Shown: positions 9,209-19,190 of the stretch, in pieces
Position numbering within the stretch: position 1 is the stretch's first letter
How the letters are laid out: the number at the start of each line of letters is the position of its first letter
From: Dehalococcoidia bacterium
GTDB taxonomy: Bacteria; Chloroflexota; Dehalococcoidia; Dehalococcoidales; W498
NCBI GenBank assembly: GCA_011170285.1
Contig: DUEE01000016.1
Coordinates: 1 to 64,000 of the forward strand
Reading direction: 5' to 3'
DNA length: 64,000 nucleotides
Notes under the pieces: generated by a model
Database searches by the model: none
What the model was told of the DNA's origin: nothing
The model's input: the letters and a program-made list of their open reading frames with translations, nothing else
Position numbers and translations under genes: made by a program

Positions 9209-9997
9209 CTACTCCTGATTGCCGAAAGACCACATAGCCAGAATGGTCATAGCTACCCCAAACGCTGCCAGCACAGCAACATTATCCCAGATTGACATAG
9301 TATGCCCAAGCAGGTTGATGCCAAAAGGAGAGTCAGCCGATGCTCCCAGCATTACCTGGCGGATTGGGGCGACGCCGTAGGTAGCCGGATTTATCTTCAC
9401 CAAGATGCTCATCCATACAGGCAGATCCTGCAGGGGAAAGAATGCTCCAGATAGGAATACCATTGGAAACATCAGCAGTTGCATCACTGCTGTAAATGCC
9501 TCCATGGATCTGATGCGTGCTGCTAATAGGATGCCCAGCGAGCCCATGGAAGCAGCCAGCAGGAACATCAGCGGCAACAGTGCCAGCACTGTCCATACGG
9601 AAAGGGAGACACCAATCAGGGGAGCGAATATCAGGATTGCGATTCCCTGGAGCAGTGCCACTGTAGCCGCACCCAGTGTCTTCCCCATAGCTACTGAGGC
9701 ACGGCTGATTGGTGCCACTAGCACTTCTTTCAGGAAGCCAAGCTCTCGGTCCCAGACCACAGATATCCCAGCCGAAAACGAGCTCATAAGCACTGTCATT
9801 CCAATAATACCGGGGAACATGAACTGGGCGAAATCCACTCCAGGGACAAGGAAGCCCATCCTAGTACTGAGACCACTGCCAAACACGAACAGAAATAGTA
9901 GAGGGAAGATTAGGGAGCCAATCATACGCATCTTGTCATGCCAGAAACGAAGCAAATCGCGGTACCAGATGATGTACACTCCACGCAGATTATTCAT
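9209..9997 (-). CDS. ABC-2 type transporter permease (DrrB-like)
   Basis: 262 aa multi-TM; RDLLRFWHDKMRMIGSLIFPLLFLFVFGSG; paired with adjacent ATPase. Confidence 0.88.
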   Translation of the reverse strand: MNNLRGVYIIWYRDLLRFWHDKMRMIGSLIFPLLFLFVFGSGLSTRMGFLVPGVDFAQFMFPGIIGMTVLMSSFSAGISVVWDRELGFLKEVLVAPISRASVAMGKTLGAATVALLQGIAILIFAPLIGVSLSVWTVLALLPLMFLLAASMGSLGILLAARIRSMEAFTAVMQLLMFPMVFLSGAFFPLQDLPVWMSILVKINPATYGVAPIRQVMLGASADSPFGINLLGHTMSIWDNVAVLAAFGVAMTILAMWSFGNQE

Positions 9998-10006
9998 TGC
10001 TCCGTC

Positions 10007-10990
10007 CTAACGCCGCCTGCGGCGACTGTGCTGATGAAGCATTGCCTTGAATATATCACTAACCTCCTCCTCCCGCATCTCCCGCCCGGTCAGCTTGAGG
10101 AAGACATCATCTAAGCTTGGGCGGCGCAGACTGACACTCAGTATCTTGGTACCGAACTCCCTGATGAAGGTAGGGAGGAACTCCTCCCCATTGGCTATCT
10201 CAAAGGTGAGACCATTGCTGTCATGCCTAGCATCCATTCGGTAGCAAAGCCTGATCTGTTCGGCGGCTTTATCATCATCGTCAGTTTTCACAGAAATGAT
10301 GTCCTTGCCCACAATCTTCTTAAGCTCCTCTGGGGTATCAATGGCAACGAGCTTACCGTAGTCCATGATAGCAATGCGGTCTGCATTTTCTACCTCATCC
10401 ATATAGTGAGTGGTCAGAAAAATAGTAGTCCCTTCACGCCGTCGCAACTCAAGTATGTATTCCCATATACGGTTGCGCGTTTGTGGGTCTAGCCCCAGTG
10501 TAGGCTCGTCAAGGAATAGCACCTTAGGGTAGTGTAATAAGCCTCTGGCTATCTCCAAACGGCGTTTCATACCTCCAGAATAGGTACGTACTTGGTTATT
10601 GCGCCTATCCCAGAGTTCCACCATCTTGAGCACCTGCTTAATCCTCTGCTCACGAACTGAGGCAGGAACGCTATACACCATGGCATGAAAGTATAAGTTT
10701 TGTAACCCGCTGAGCCGCTCATCAAGGCTGGGGTCTTGAAAGACTAACCCAATTGACTGGCGCACTTGGCTATGCTGGCGCACCACATCAAAGCCATCAA
10801 TGGTAGCTCGTCCTGATGTTGGTTTAGATAGGGTGCACAGGATATTGATAGTAGTAGTCTTTCCCGCGCCATTCGGGCCTAAAAAACCAAAGATTTCCCC
10901 CCGTGCCACACTGAAACTGATGTCATCTACCGCAACGAAGTCACCAAATCTCTTGACTAAGTTTTCTACTTTGATAATGTAATCGGTCAT
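10007..10990 (-). CDS. ABC transporter ATP-binding protein (DrrA/daunorubicin-resistance-like)
   Basis: Walker A GPNGAGKTT, signature YSGGMKRRLEIA, Walker B VLFLDEPT. Confidence 0.93.
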   Translation of the reverse strand: MTDYIIKVENLVKRFGDFVAVDDISFSVARGEIFGFLGPNGAGKTTTINILCTLSKPTSGRATIDGFDVVRQHSQVRQSIGLVFQDPSLDERLSGLQNLYFHAMVYSVPASVREQRIKQVLKMVELWDRRNNQVRTYSGGMKRRLEIARGLLHYPKVLFLDEPTLGLDPQTRNRIWEYILELRRREGTTIFLTTHYMDEVENADRIAIMDYGKLVAIDTPEELKKIVGKDIISVKTDDDDKAAEQIRLCYRMDARHDSNGLTFEIANGEEFLPTFIREFGTKILSVSLRRPSLDDVFLKLTGREMREEEVSDIFKAMLHQHSRRRRR

Positions 10991-11452
10991 ACTATTCTAA
11001 AGGATAATACTAGTTAAGTGATAGTCGTTAGTGGTTGGTGTATTGGGCAACCTAATTGGATACAAATTTAACCCCATTTAATATTATAGCATTTTAGTCT
11101 CATTGTTGTTAACAAGCCGAATGACAGTATTTAAGGATATTAGGTCAGGATGTGTTTCGGTAGAAGTCTGGAAGTTTATTTTCCGTTAGTCACTATCTAT
11201 TCTCTAATCGGTAAGCAAGTATATTTAACGCTCAATGGCTGTGGACTATTGACAAATCAAACCCGTTTAATTACTCTTTGATTAAATAGTATTGAAAAAC
11301 TTATGGTATATTTGGTTTCGTTCAGATTAAGTTCTTGGAGTAGTGAAAGAAAACCAATGAAAGGAGGTGAGGTATTACTAATCACACAATGGGTACAATA
11401 TTATAATTTTGAGTATGAGAATAGGGGATATGTTAAAAAAGGAGAATAGAAT

Positions 11453-13222
11453 ATGAAACAAAAAAGGGTGGGGAAGTTCTGGTTTGTTGTGGTGGCATTA
11501 ATTCTCGTCTCTATGTTAATACCGGCATGTGCTGTGGAAGAAGAAGAAGAAGAAGAACCAGCGATTAAGAACCCTAGTACCTTCATCATAGCAGACATTG
11601 CCGATGTTGATTCTTTGGATCCTGCTTATGGCTACGATACAGCCAGCGGTGAGATAGTGAATGCCATCTACGAACCTCTAGTTTGGTGTGATGGCGAAAG
11701 CACCTCTGACTTCGTTCCTGTACTGGCTACCGAGTGGACTGTCTCCGAAGATGGTAAGACATACCGGTTCAAAATTAGAGAGGGGGTCAAATTCCACAAC
11801 GGCAATGATTTAACCCCTGAGGATGTGGAATACTCCTTTGAGAGGGGTATGGTCCAAGACTATAGTGGTGGACCACAATGGATGTTTTTTGAACCACTCT
11901 TTGGCCCTCCAGCCTGGACTTCCAGAACTGATGATGGGTTGCTTCCACTAGAGGAAATGACGAGTAAAGTTGAGGTGGACGGTCAGTGGGTTCAATTCAA
12001 CCTTGCTGTCGCCTATGAACCTTTTATACAGATTCTTGCTGGTTGTTGGGGTTCAATTGTTGATAAGGAGTGGTGTATTGAGAGCGGTGACTGGGACGGA
12101 ACTCAAGAATCATATGAAGCCCTTAATGACCCTGCAGTCGGTAGTGAACCACTCCATGCGATAGCCAACGGCACTGGTCCCTATATGCTAGAGCGTTGGG
12201 AACGAGGGGTTGAGATATCGCTAGTGCGGAATGACAACTACTGGGGCGGACCAGTTAGTTTTGAGCGGGTAATTAACAAGAGAGTTGATGAGTGGACGAC
12301 AAGAAAACTCATGTTAGAAGCTGGTGATGCTGACTGGGTATTCATCCTCCAAGCATACTATGGTGAGCTTGAGGGTGTAGAAGGAATTAAAGTCTATGAA
12401 AATCTACCCAACTTACAGGCCGATGCTTTCTTCTTCCAATTTGACATCACCCCTGAGAGTGCCTTTGTTGGTAGCGGACAGTTGGACGGCAATGGTATCC
12501 CGCTCGATTTCTTCAATGATATTAACGTAAGAAAAGGCTTTACCTACGCCTTCGATTGGGATGCACTCATTGAAGACGGTATGCAAGGTATTGGCCAACA
12601 AATACCTTCTCCGATAGTCGAAGGATTAGCCTACTACAACCCTGACTTGCCAATGTATAGCCACGACTCAGCCAAGGCGGAAGAATACTTAAGGGCAGCC
12701 TGGGATGGACAGGTCTGGGAGAATGGCTTCAGCTTTACCGTAGCTTACAATGAAGGAAATCTGAGGCGTAAGACTGCTTGTGAAATTCTACAGAAGAGCC
12801 TGTTTGAAATTAACCCCAAGTTCAGAATAGGTATCCAAGTCATGATGTGGCCAACGATTCTTAGTGATTTTAGAGCTGGCTTGTTGCCTATGTACTTGGT
12901 TGGTTGGGTAGCCGACTATCCTGATGCCCACAACTTCGTCCATCCATTCATGAGCAGTGGTGGTGCCTGGGCTGCGCATCAGAATTACGATAACCCTGAG
13001 GTAGATGCCCTTATTGAGCAAGGCATTCTCGCAACTGATCCGGCTGAAAGACAAGCAATCTACGACCGACTGGCAGAGATCTATTATGAAGACGCACCAG
13101 GCATCATGTTAGCTCAGATTATAGAGAACCGTTACTTCCGCGATTGGGTTCAAGGTTTTGTTTTCAACCCAATGGACCCCTCCGATGTTGGTCATTATAA
13201 CACGTTGAGCAAGGGATATTGA
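11453..13222 (+). CDS. ABC transporter substrate-binding protein, family 5 (peptide), lipoprotein
   Basis: 589 aa; signal peptide with LIPAC lipobox; VDSLDPAYGYDTASGEIVNAIYEPLV, GTGPYMLERWERG. Confidence 0.92.
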   Translation: MKQKRVGKFWFVVVALILVSMLIPACAVEEEEEEEPAIKNPSTFIIADIADVDSLDPAYGYDTASGEIVNAIYEPLVWCDGESTSDFVPVLATEWTVSEDGKTYRFKIREGVKFHNGNDLTPEDVEYSFERGMVQDYSGGPQWMFFEPLFGPPAWTSRTDDGLLPLEEMTSKVEVDGQWVQFNLAVAYEPFIQILAGCWGSIVDKEWCIESGDWDGTQESYEALNDPAVGSEPLHAIANGTGPYMLERWERGVEISLVRNDNYWGGPVSFERVINKRVDEWTTRKLMLEAGDADWVFILQAYYGELEGVEGIKVYENLPNLQADAFFFQFDITPESAFVGSGQLDGNGIPLDFFNDINVRKGFTYAFDWDALIEDGMQGIGQQIPSPIVEGLAYYNPDLPMYSHDSAKAEEYLRAAWDGQVWENGFSFTVAYNEGNLRRKTACEILQKSLFEINPKFRIGIQVMMWPTILSDFRAGLLPMYLVGWVADYPDAHNFVHPFMSSGGAWAAHQNYDNPEVDALIEQGILATDPAERQAIYDRLAEIYYEDAPGIMLAQIIENRYFRDWVQGFVFNPMDPSDVGHYNTLSKGY

Positions 13223-13299
13223 CAATGAAGTGGACACGGCAAGACAAAATGAGTTAACATCAGGTTGATTACGAGCATGTCTACTCATAATTAAAGGAG

Positions 13300-13330
13300 A
13301 GCCCCCGGTCTTGGAAACGGGGGCTTTCCT
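13300..13330 (+). terminator. Intra-operon hairpin with T-rich tail between SBP and permease
   Basis: AGCCCCCG-gtcttggaaa-CGGGGGCT followed by TTCCT. Confidence 0.6.
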
Positions 13331-13356
13331 TTACAGGATATATAGGAGAGTTCCTC

Positions 13357-14403
13357 TTGGAATTTCGGGCTTATGTAGTTCGCCGGTTATTTCTCATTAT
13401 TCCAGTTCTATTTGGAGTGAGCCTGTTAATATTTGGCGTATTGCAGCTATTCTCACCAGTAGAAAGAGCTTCTCTTTATGTCACCGACCCCAGACAGCTT
13501 GCCCACCTCGATCATATAATTGAGCTCTACGGTCTTGACCAGCCAGTATGGACACAGTATGGGACCTGGATTAACCAGGTGATACACGGCAATCTAGGTT
13601 GGTCCAAGGTCGTCTCTATGCCGGTGATTGATGCCATGGCAAATTTTCTCCCAGCTACCCTGGAACTAGCTCTATTTGCGGCACCCCTTATTATCGTCGG
13701 TGGTATCTTCCTGGGCAGTAAGGCGGCTGCCCATAAGGACAAGATGGCTGACCATGCTACCCGGCTAGCGGCTATTATCGGCTGGTCTCTACCCACCTTC
13801 TGGCTCGGTCTTATGCTGCTCATGGTCTTTTACGGCTATTTCTCTGGCTTACTGCCGCCCGAGAGGCTCAGTACCCAGATGAACGTCTTGGTGCATTCTG
13901 GGAGCTTCATCCAATATACTGGTCTTCATGTGATTGATGCTATTTTAAACGGGAACGTCCCGGTTTTGCTGGATAGTCTGAGGCACCTGGTTTTGCCAGT
14001 AATAACCCTCACCGTAGTTAACCTGGCTTTTATCATGCGCCTAATGCGTTCCAGCATGCTTGAGTCATTGGGCAAGGGTTACATCCTTACCGCCCGAGCC
14101 AAGGGTCTGGATGAAAACACAGTGGTCAAAAAACATGCCCGAAGAAACGCCATGATTCCAGTGCTTACCGTTTCTGGTTATATTTTCGCAGCTATTGTAA
14201 ATGGTGTGGTCATAACCGAGACCATTTTTAACTACAAAGGGCTTGGTTGGTGGGCTTGGCAGTCGGCTGTTCATTTAGATATTCCGTCCGTCTTAGGTTT
14301 TGCCTTATTTAACGGGATTCTCTTTGTCCTCACCAACTTAGTAGTTGACCTGCTTTATGCCCGAATAGACCCTCGGGTAAGATTGGGGGAGCAGGCAAGA
14401 TGA
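13357..14403 (+). CDS. Peptide ABC transporter permease (DppB-like), TTG start
   Basis: MEFRAYVVRRLFLIIPVLFGVSLLIFGV...; binding-protein-dependent transport permease features. Confidence 0.92.
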   Translation: MEFRAYVVRRLFLIIPVLFGVSLLIFGVLQLFSPVERASLYVTDPRQLAHLDHIIELYGLDQPVWTQYGTWINQVIHGNLGWSKVVSMPVIDAMANFLPATLELALFAAPLIIVGGIFLGSKAAAHKDKMADHATRLAAIIGWSLPTFWLGLMLLMVFYGYFSGLLPPERLSTQMNVLVHSGSFIQYTGLHVIDAILNGNVPVLLDSLRHLVLPVITLTVVNLAFIMRLMRSSMLESLGKGYILTARAKGLDENTVVKKHARRNAMIPVLTVSGYIFAAIVNGVVITETIFNYKGLGWWAWQSAVHLDIPSVLGFALFNGILFVLTNLVVDLLYARIDPRVRLGEQAR

Positions 14404-15287
14404 CAGAGCTAAGATTTTGGCTGTATCAGGCGCGTAAGAATCCGCTGTCACTTGTCGGGATAGCTATTGTTCTTATCTTTGTTATTATCGCTATCCTGGC
14501 TCCATTTCTGGCGCCACCTCCCGAGGGGCATATTGATGCCTATCAGATACCCAGAGACGGTTATTCGCCTACACCCAAACCTCCTAGCCAGGAATATAAA
14601 TTTGGCACCACCCAGGGTCAATACGATATCTTTTATGGGGTTATCTGGGGTACACGCTCCGCTTTTAAAGTAGGCTTACTTGTAATCGGAATGGTGCTGG
14701 TTATAGGCATCCTGCTAGGTAGTATTGCCGGATACTTTGGGGGCTTAGTGGACGAAATCATTATGCGGATAACTGATATATTTATGGCTTTCCCTCCCTT
14801 GATACTGGCTATGGCTATAACTGTGGCTCTCGGACCCAGCTTGAATAGCGTGATTATCGCTCTCACCCTTGTTTCCTGGCCAATCTATACCCGACTCATC
14901 AGGGGGGATATCCTGACGGTCAGAGAAGAAGACTATGTGGAGGCGGCCAGAGGAGTAGGCAGCTCACACCTCAGAATAATCGCCAGACACATACTGCCCA
15001 ATTCTATCTATCCTACTTTAATTATGGCTTCTCTAGACATCGGGGCTGTTGTTCTATCTGCCGCCGCCTTGAGCTTCTTGGGCTTGGGGGCACCGGAGGG
15101 CTATGCTGACTGGGGACAGATGATACAGTTCTCCAGAAACTGGATTGTAGGACCACCCGGTAACCCCCTAGCTTACTGGTATACGGTTACTATTCCTGGT
15201 TTGTTTATCCTTTTCTTTGTACTAGGGTGGAATCTCCTGGGTGATGCCTTCCGAGATATTCTTGACCCCAGGTTAGCCAAGAGATAG
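14400..15287 (+). CDS. Peptide ABC transporter permease (DppC-like)
   Basis: EAARGVGSSHLRIIARHILPNSIYP EAA loop; overlaps upstream gene. Confidence 0.92.
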   Translation: MTELRFWLYQARKNPLSLVGIAIVLIFVIIAILAPFLAPPPEGHIDAYQIPRDGYSPTPKPPSQEYKFGTTQGQYDIFYGVIWGTRSAFKVGLLVIGMVLVIGILLGSIAGYFGGLVDEIIMRITDIFMAFPPLILAMAITVALGPSLNSVIIALTLVSWPIYTRLIRGDILTVREEDYVEAARGVGSSHLRIIARHILPNSIYPTLIMASLDIGAVVLSAAALSFLGLGAPEGYADWGQMIQFSRNWIVGPPGNPLAYWYTVTIPGLFILFFVLGWNLLGDAFRDILDPRLAKR

Positions 15288-15289
15288 CT

Positions 15290-16447
15290 ATGGATGAATT
15301 ACTGAGAATCAGAGGGTTGACGGTTAGGTTTTATACTTATGACGGCGTGGTTCAAGCGCTAGAGAATGTTGACCTTGATATCAACCAAAAAGAGACCTTT
15401 GGACTGGTCGGAGAGACAGGGTGCGGCAAGACACTAACCGCATTATCCATTCTGCGGTTAATCCCACCCCCGGGGCGGATAGAATGTGGCAGTATCTGCT
15501 TCAATATTGATGATGAAAACGAGCCGGTGGACCTTTTGACCATAAGCGAAGACGGAATCAGGGCAATTCGGGGTAGCAAAATATCAATGGTATTTCAGGA
15601 ACCGAGTGCAGCGCTGAACCCTGTCTATACCATAGGTGACCAAATTTCAGAAGTAATACTCCTTCACCGGCGGCAGGAACTTGGGCAGAGGGCTCTGGAA
15701 GCGGTGAATGCATTACTGGCGGAAACACCGGGATTTATTAGCACTTTAGCTAGACCTATATGGTTAATGGAGAGGAAGCTTTACCAACAGGTTATCCAAG
15801 CCCCGAGCTCATTATGGCTAACAATTATTAGCCGTATTTTTCTGGTAAAAAGATTATTGTGGCGACTCAAGGACGAGGCTCAAAAAATTACCATCAGCGT
15901 GTTGGGAGAGGTGGAAATACCAGACCCGCAAAGACTAACTCGGCAATATCCTCACCAGTTGAGTGGTGGTATGGAACAGCGCGCCGTCATAGCCATGGCT
16001 CTGGCTTGTTCCCCCAAGTTTCTTATCGCTGATGAGCCGACCACATCTCTTGATGTAACTATTCAAGCTCAGATTCTGGAGTTGCTAAACCGATTAAAGG
16101 TTGAGTGGGAATCGTCTATCCTTTATATCACCCACGATTTGGGTGTAGCCGCTGAAATATGTGATAGAGTTGGCGTAATGTATGCTGGCAGTCTTTGCGA
16201 GATAGCTAAGGTGGATGACCTGTATGCCAATCCATTGCACCCTTATACCAAGGCTCTGCTGGCGGCTGTTCCTAAACTTGGCGAAGAGCCACATTCTATA
16301 GGAGGGAGTGTGCCGGATCCACTTGAACCACCTCCAGGATGCCGTTTTCACCCCAGGTGTTCTAGTGCTATGGAGAAATGTCGGGAACAGGTTCCCCTAA
16401 TGCGTGAACTAGCACCGGGGCATTTTGTAGCCTGCTATATGTACTAG
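15290..16447 (+). CDS. Peptide ABC transporter ATPase (DppD-like) with long internal insertion
   Basis: Walker A GETGCGKT, YPHQLSGGMEQRAVIAMALA, FLIADEPTTSLDVTIQ, C-terminal CRFHPRC. Confidence 0.92.
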   Translation: MDELLRIRGLTVRFYTYDGVVQALENVDLDINQKETFGLVGETGCGKTLTALSILRLIPPPGRIECGSICFNIDDENEPVDLLTISEDGIRAIRGSKISMVFQEPSAALNPVYTIGDQISEVILLHRRQELGQRALEAVNALLAETPGFISTLARPIWLMERKLYQQVIQAPSSLWLTIISRIFLVKRLLWRLKDEAQKITISVLGEVEIPDPQRLTRQYPHQLSGGMEQRAVIAMALACSPKFLIADEPTTSLDVTIQAQILELLNRLKVEWESSILYITHDLGVAAEICDRVGVMYAGSLCEIAKVDDLYANPLHPYTKALLAAVPKLGEEPHSIGGSVPDPLEPPPGCRFHPRCSSAMEKCREQVPLMRELAPGHFVACYMY

Positions 16448-16457
16448 GGAGAAAATA

Positions 16458-17507
16458 GTGGAAGTTCTAGTTGAAACTAGGAATTTAAAAACACACTTTC
16501 CCATTTTGAGGGGAATGCTTAAAAGACCAGCAGGTGCAGTTAGGGCGGTTGATGGCATAAATCTGGCTATTCAACGAGGTCAGTGGATGGGTCTGGTTGG
16601 AGAGTCAGGCTGTGGTAAGACAACCTTGGGGAAGACCATCCTTCGCTTGTTGATGCCTACATCTGGACATATATACTTTGATGTCCCTGGCGAGATTAAA
16701 GCCGAAATAGACTTGTTGGAATATTCGGCAACCAATCCAAGAAGGTTGCAAGCTCTGAGGCAAGAGTATGACCTGGCTATGAATTCTGGTAACAAACTCA
16801 AGGCTTTTAGAAAAAAGATGCAACTTGTCCACCAGGATCCTTATACTTCTCTCAATCCCAGGATGAAGGTCGAAAATATTGTGGGTGAACCATTGGTAGT
16901 GCATAAGCTTTTGTCAGGAAGACAGGCAAGAGATAGGGTGGCTGAGATTTTGTTTATGGTCGGACTTACTGATAAGCATATGGATCGCTATCCTCACCAG
17001 CTTAGTGGTGGGCAGAGGCAACGGATAGCTATTGCCCGAGCTTTAGCCACAAATCCCAACTTTATCGTATTTGATGAACCAACCTCGGCACTGGATGTAT
17101 CGGTACAAGCACAAATACTCAATTTACTAAAGCAACTTAAAAGAGAACAACAGCTAACTTATTTGTACATTACCCACGACCTCAGTGTTGCCGAGAGTGT
17201 TTGTGATGGAATTGTTGTTATGTACCTGGGAAAGGTGGTAGAAGTAGGTAACCCAGTCGAGCTATTCTGTGTTCCCAAGCATCCCTATTCCCAAGCTTTA
17301 GTTCTATCAACCCCCATAGCTGACCCTCAAAGGAAACGTGGTAGGATTGTACTACCAGGAGAAGTGCCTAGTCCAGCCCAACCACCCTCCGGCTGTAGAT
17401 TTCATCCAAGATGTGTCCGAGCGACTGAGGAGTGTAAGCAGGTGGAGCCGGTACTAGAGTCAGTAGGGGAAACAAGTTTGGTCGCTTGCTGGCACCCCCT
17501 GAACTAA
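16458..17507 (+). CDS. Peptide ABC transporter ATPase (DppF/OppF-like)
   Basis: GESGCGKTT, YPHQLSGGQRQRIAIARALA, FDEPTSALDVSVQ, CRFHPRC. Confidence 0.92.
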   Translation: MEVLVETRNLKTHFPILRGMLKRPAGAVRAVDGINLAIQRGQWMGLVGESGCGKTTLGKTILRLLMPTSGHIYFDVPGEIKAEIDLLEYSATNPRRLQALRQEYDLAMNSGNKLKAFRKKMQLVHQDPYTSLNPRMKVENIVGEPLVVHKLLSGRQARDRVAEILFMVGLTDKHMDRYPHQLSGGQRQRIAIARALATNPNFIVFDEPTSALDVSVQAQILNLLKQLKREQQLTYLYITHDLSVAESVCDGIVVMYLGKVVEVGNPVELFCVPKHPYSQALVLSTPIADPQRKRGRIVLPGEVPSPAQPPSGCRFHPRCVRATEECKQVEPVLESVGETSLVACWHPLN

Positions 17508-17582
17508 AGGCTCTTAATCTCTGCTCATTCATTGAAATGCTTAAATGAGCAATGATATAGTTGCAGACGAAAAACTTCCCGG

Positions 17583-18176
17583 CTATAAATTTACCCCGAT
17601 GAGAATAGTCCCCAATCCCCATTGATCAAGCCCTTCAAAATAGGTATTCTTCAGAAAGATATCAGTGGGAGTGGTGGGGATAGCGTACATAATGGAACGA
17701 TATGAAAAATCGCTTTCTTCCAGAACACGCCATTCTGCCGGGAAGGACGGAATCTCAAAATGGCAGAGCTTTTTCATGATATCCTGAGGGAAAGATATCT
17801 TGTCTTTGTAAACAACAAAATTCTTATGTATAAACCAGACATTTTCCTTTTTGGACAGCCTGGCGATAGTTTCCTCATCCGAAACCGCTTCGCCCACCAC
17901 CACCTCACCCTTTTTTAAAGTCATGTAGGTACCACCTCCCCCATGAAACTCCTCGTCCATTAGCGCCACATATACCAAATCAAAGGTCAATACTTCCCTT
18001 ACCCCAACACTAATAACCATACCCAGACCCATCAATGATTGCTTTTCGGCATCCGATTCAATGTTGATGACCTCCTGCTTATCTTTTTCGGAAAGAGGGC
18101 TGACATCCACAATTCCCTTCACCTTTTTAAAACATTGTATCATCAGAGTATCTACCTTCACCCTGTCAATGCTCAT
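17583..18176 (-). CDS. Hypothetical protein (197 aa)
   Basis: Long ORF without recognised motif; same strand and closely downstream of the 18205-18555 ORF. Confidence 0.55.
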   Translation of the reverse strand: MSIDRVKVDTLMIQCFKKVKGIVDVSPLSEKDKQEVINIESDAEKQSLMGLGMVISVGVREVLTFDLVYVALMDEEFHGGGGTYMTLKKGEVVVGEAVSDEETIARLSKKENVWFIHKNFVVYKDKISFPQDIMKKLCHFEIPSFPAEWRVLEESDFSYRSIMYAIPTTPTDIFLKNTYFEGLDQWGLGTILIGVNL

Positions 18177-18204
18177 TTGTCCTCCCTACCGATGAACATC
18201 TACT

Positions 18205-18555
18205 TTATTGATTGGACTTAGCTTCTGAAGTAAGCCGTTTAATCAGGTCTAAGACTTCTAAGCTACATACCCTTTCACATCTCATACGAGCCACCCCATC
18301 ACACAGAGCCAAATCAATAACGATGATATCGTCCTCCCTATGGAAGGAGCATCCTCAGAGTGCCTCTCAATACATCGCCACAGCCAATGTAGTCCTTAAA
18401 AAATATTTCTTTTCGTTCTTGATGTTAGGAATAATCTTCAGCCCCTTGACCCCTAAGTTTGGTATGTCACTCTTCACGGTCTTGATATGGTTTTCAATGA
18501 TATACGGGATGGAGGGGAGTACGCAATATCTTAGAAAACGAACCCAATGCCCCAA
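18205..18555 (-). other. Reading frame interrupted by two in-frame TGA codons (possible recoding or pseudogene)
   Basis: Conceptual read-through gives ...KKYFLRTTLAVAMY*EAL*GCSFHREDDIIVIDLALCDGVARMRCERVCSLEVLDLIKRLTSEAKSNQ; TGAs at 18369-18367 and 18357-18355; frame then open to TAA at 18207-18205. Confidence 0.5.
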
Positions 18556-19133
18556 AGGATGAGGGTGAGAAGTACTGACCCTATTAATACAGGGGTAGGT
18601 CTCGCTTTAGACAGGGTCATTAATGGCTTACCCAATTTGTAGCCTAAGGGAACAAAAAGCAAAGCTCCTACTGCAATCAGGCTTCCATTTACACCAATGT
18701 AGTCCAAGACCTTGGGTAATCCTACACTAGCCCAGTATTCATATTGAATAATATAGGTCATAGTAACTGAAAACAGGGCAGTGGCAAGGTAGGCTGAGCT
18801 AATCCCGGCTAATCCCTGCCATTTTGTTTTTTCCCACCGGGCGCCTAATAAACTGACCACAACATCAAATGAAACACCGATTAGAAATATCGCCCAAAGG
18901 TGGCAGTAAAAGTGACCGGCAGTAGCCATCCTGAATAGCAGCGCCACAGTGCCGATGGCAGTTGATGACCCTGGTGTCTTAACCAAGAACCGGGCCGCTG
19001 CCAGCACAGCCAAGCCCAAAATGGTGGGGATTACCGAGCTATGAGGAATATTCAAATACACGCTGGCAATGATCTCCATGCACCCCCACAGGGAACCAAA
19101 AACTAGAATGGTTAACAATATCTTTTTTTTCAT
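18531..19133 (-). CDS. Hypothetical membrane protein (200 aa, about 6 TM segments)
   Basis: Hydrophobic segments throughout, e.g. FGSLWGCMEIIASVYLNIPHSSVIPTILGLAVLAAARFL. Confidence 0.65.
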   Translation of the reverse strand: MKKKILLTILVFGSLWGCMEIIASVYLNIPHSSVIPTILGLAVLAAARFLVKTPGSSTAIGTVALLFRMATAGHFYCHLWAIFLIGVSFDVVVSLLGARWEKTKWQGLAGISSAYLATALFSVTMTYIIQYEYWASVGLPKVLDYIGVNGSLIAVGALLFVPLGYKLGKPLMTLSKARPTPVLIGSVLLTLILWGIGFVF

Positions 19134-19190
19134 CTATTATCATCCTCCACTTTAATTAGTGAGCGCTGAACAAGGGAAGTAATCTATAAA

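Noticed and set aside
9405-10010. 201-aa plus-strand ORF
   Set aside because: Antisense to the ABC permease, compositionally a shadow ORF.
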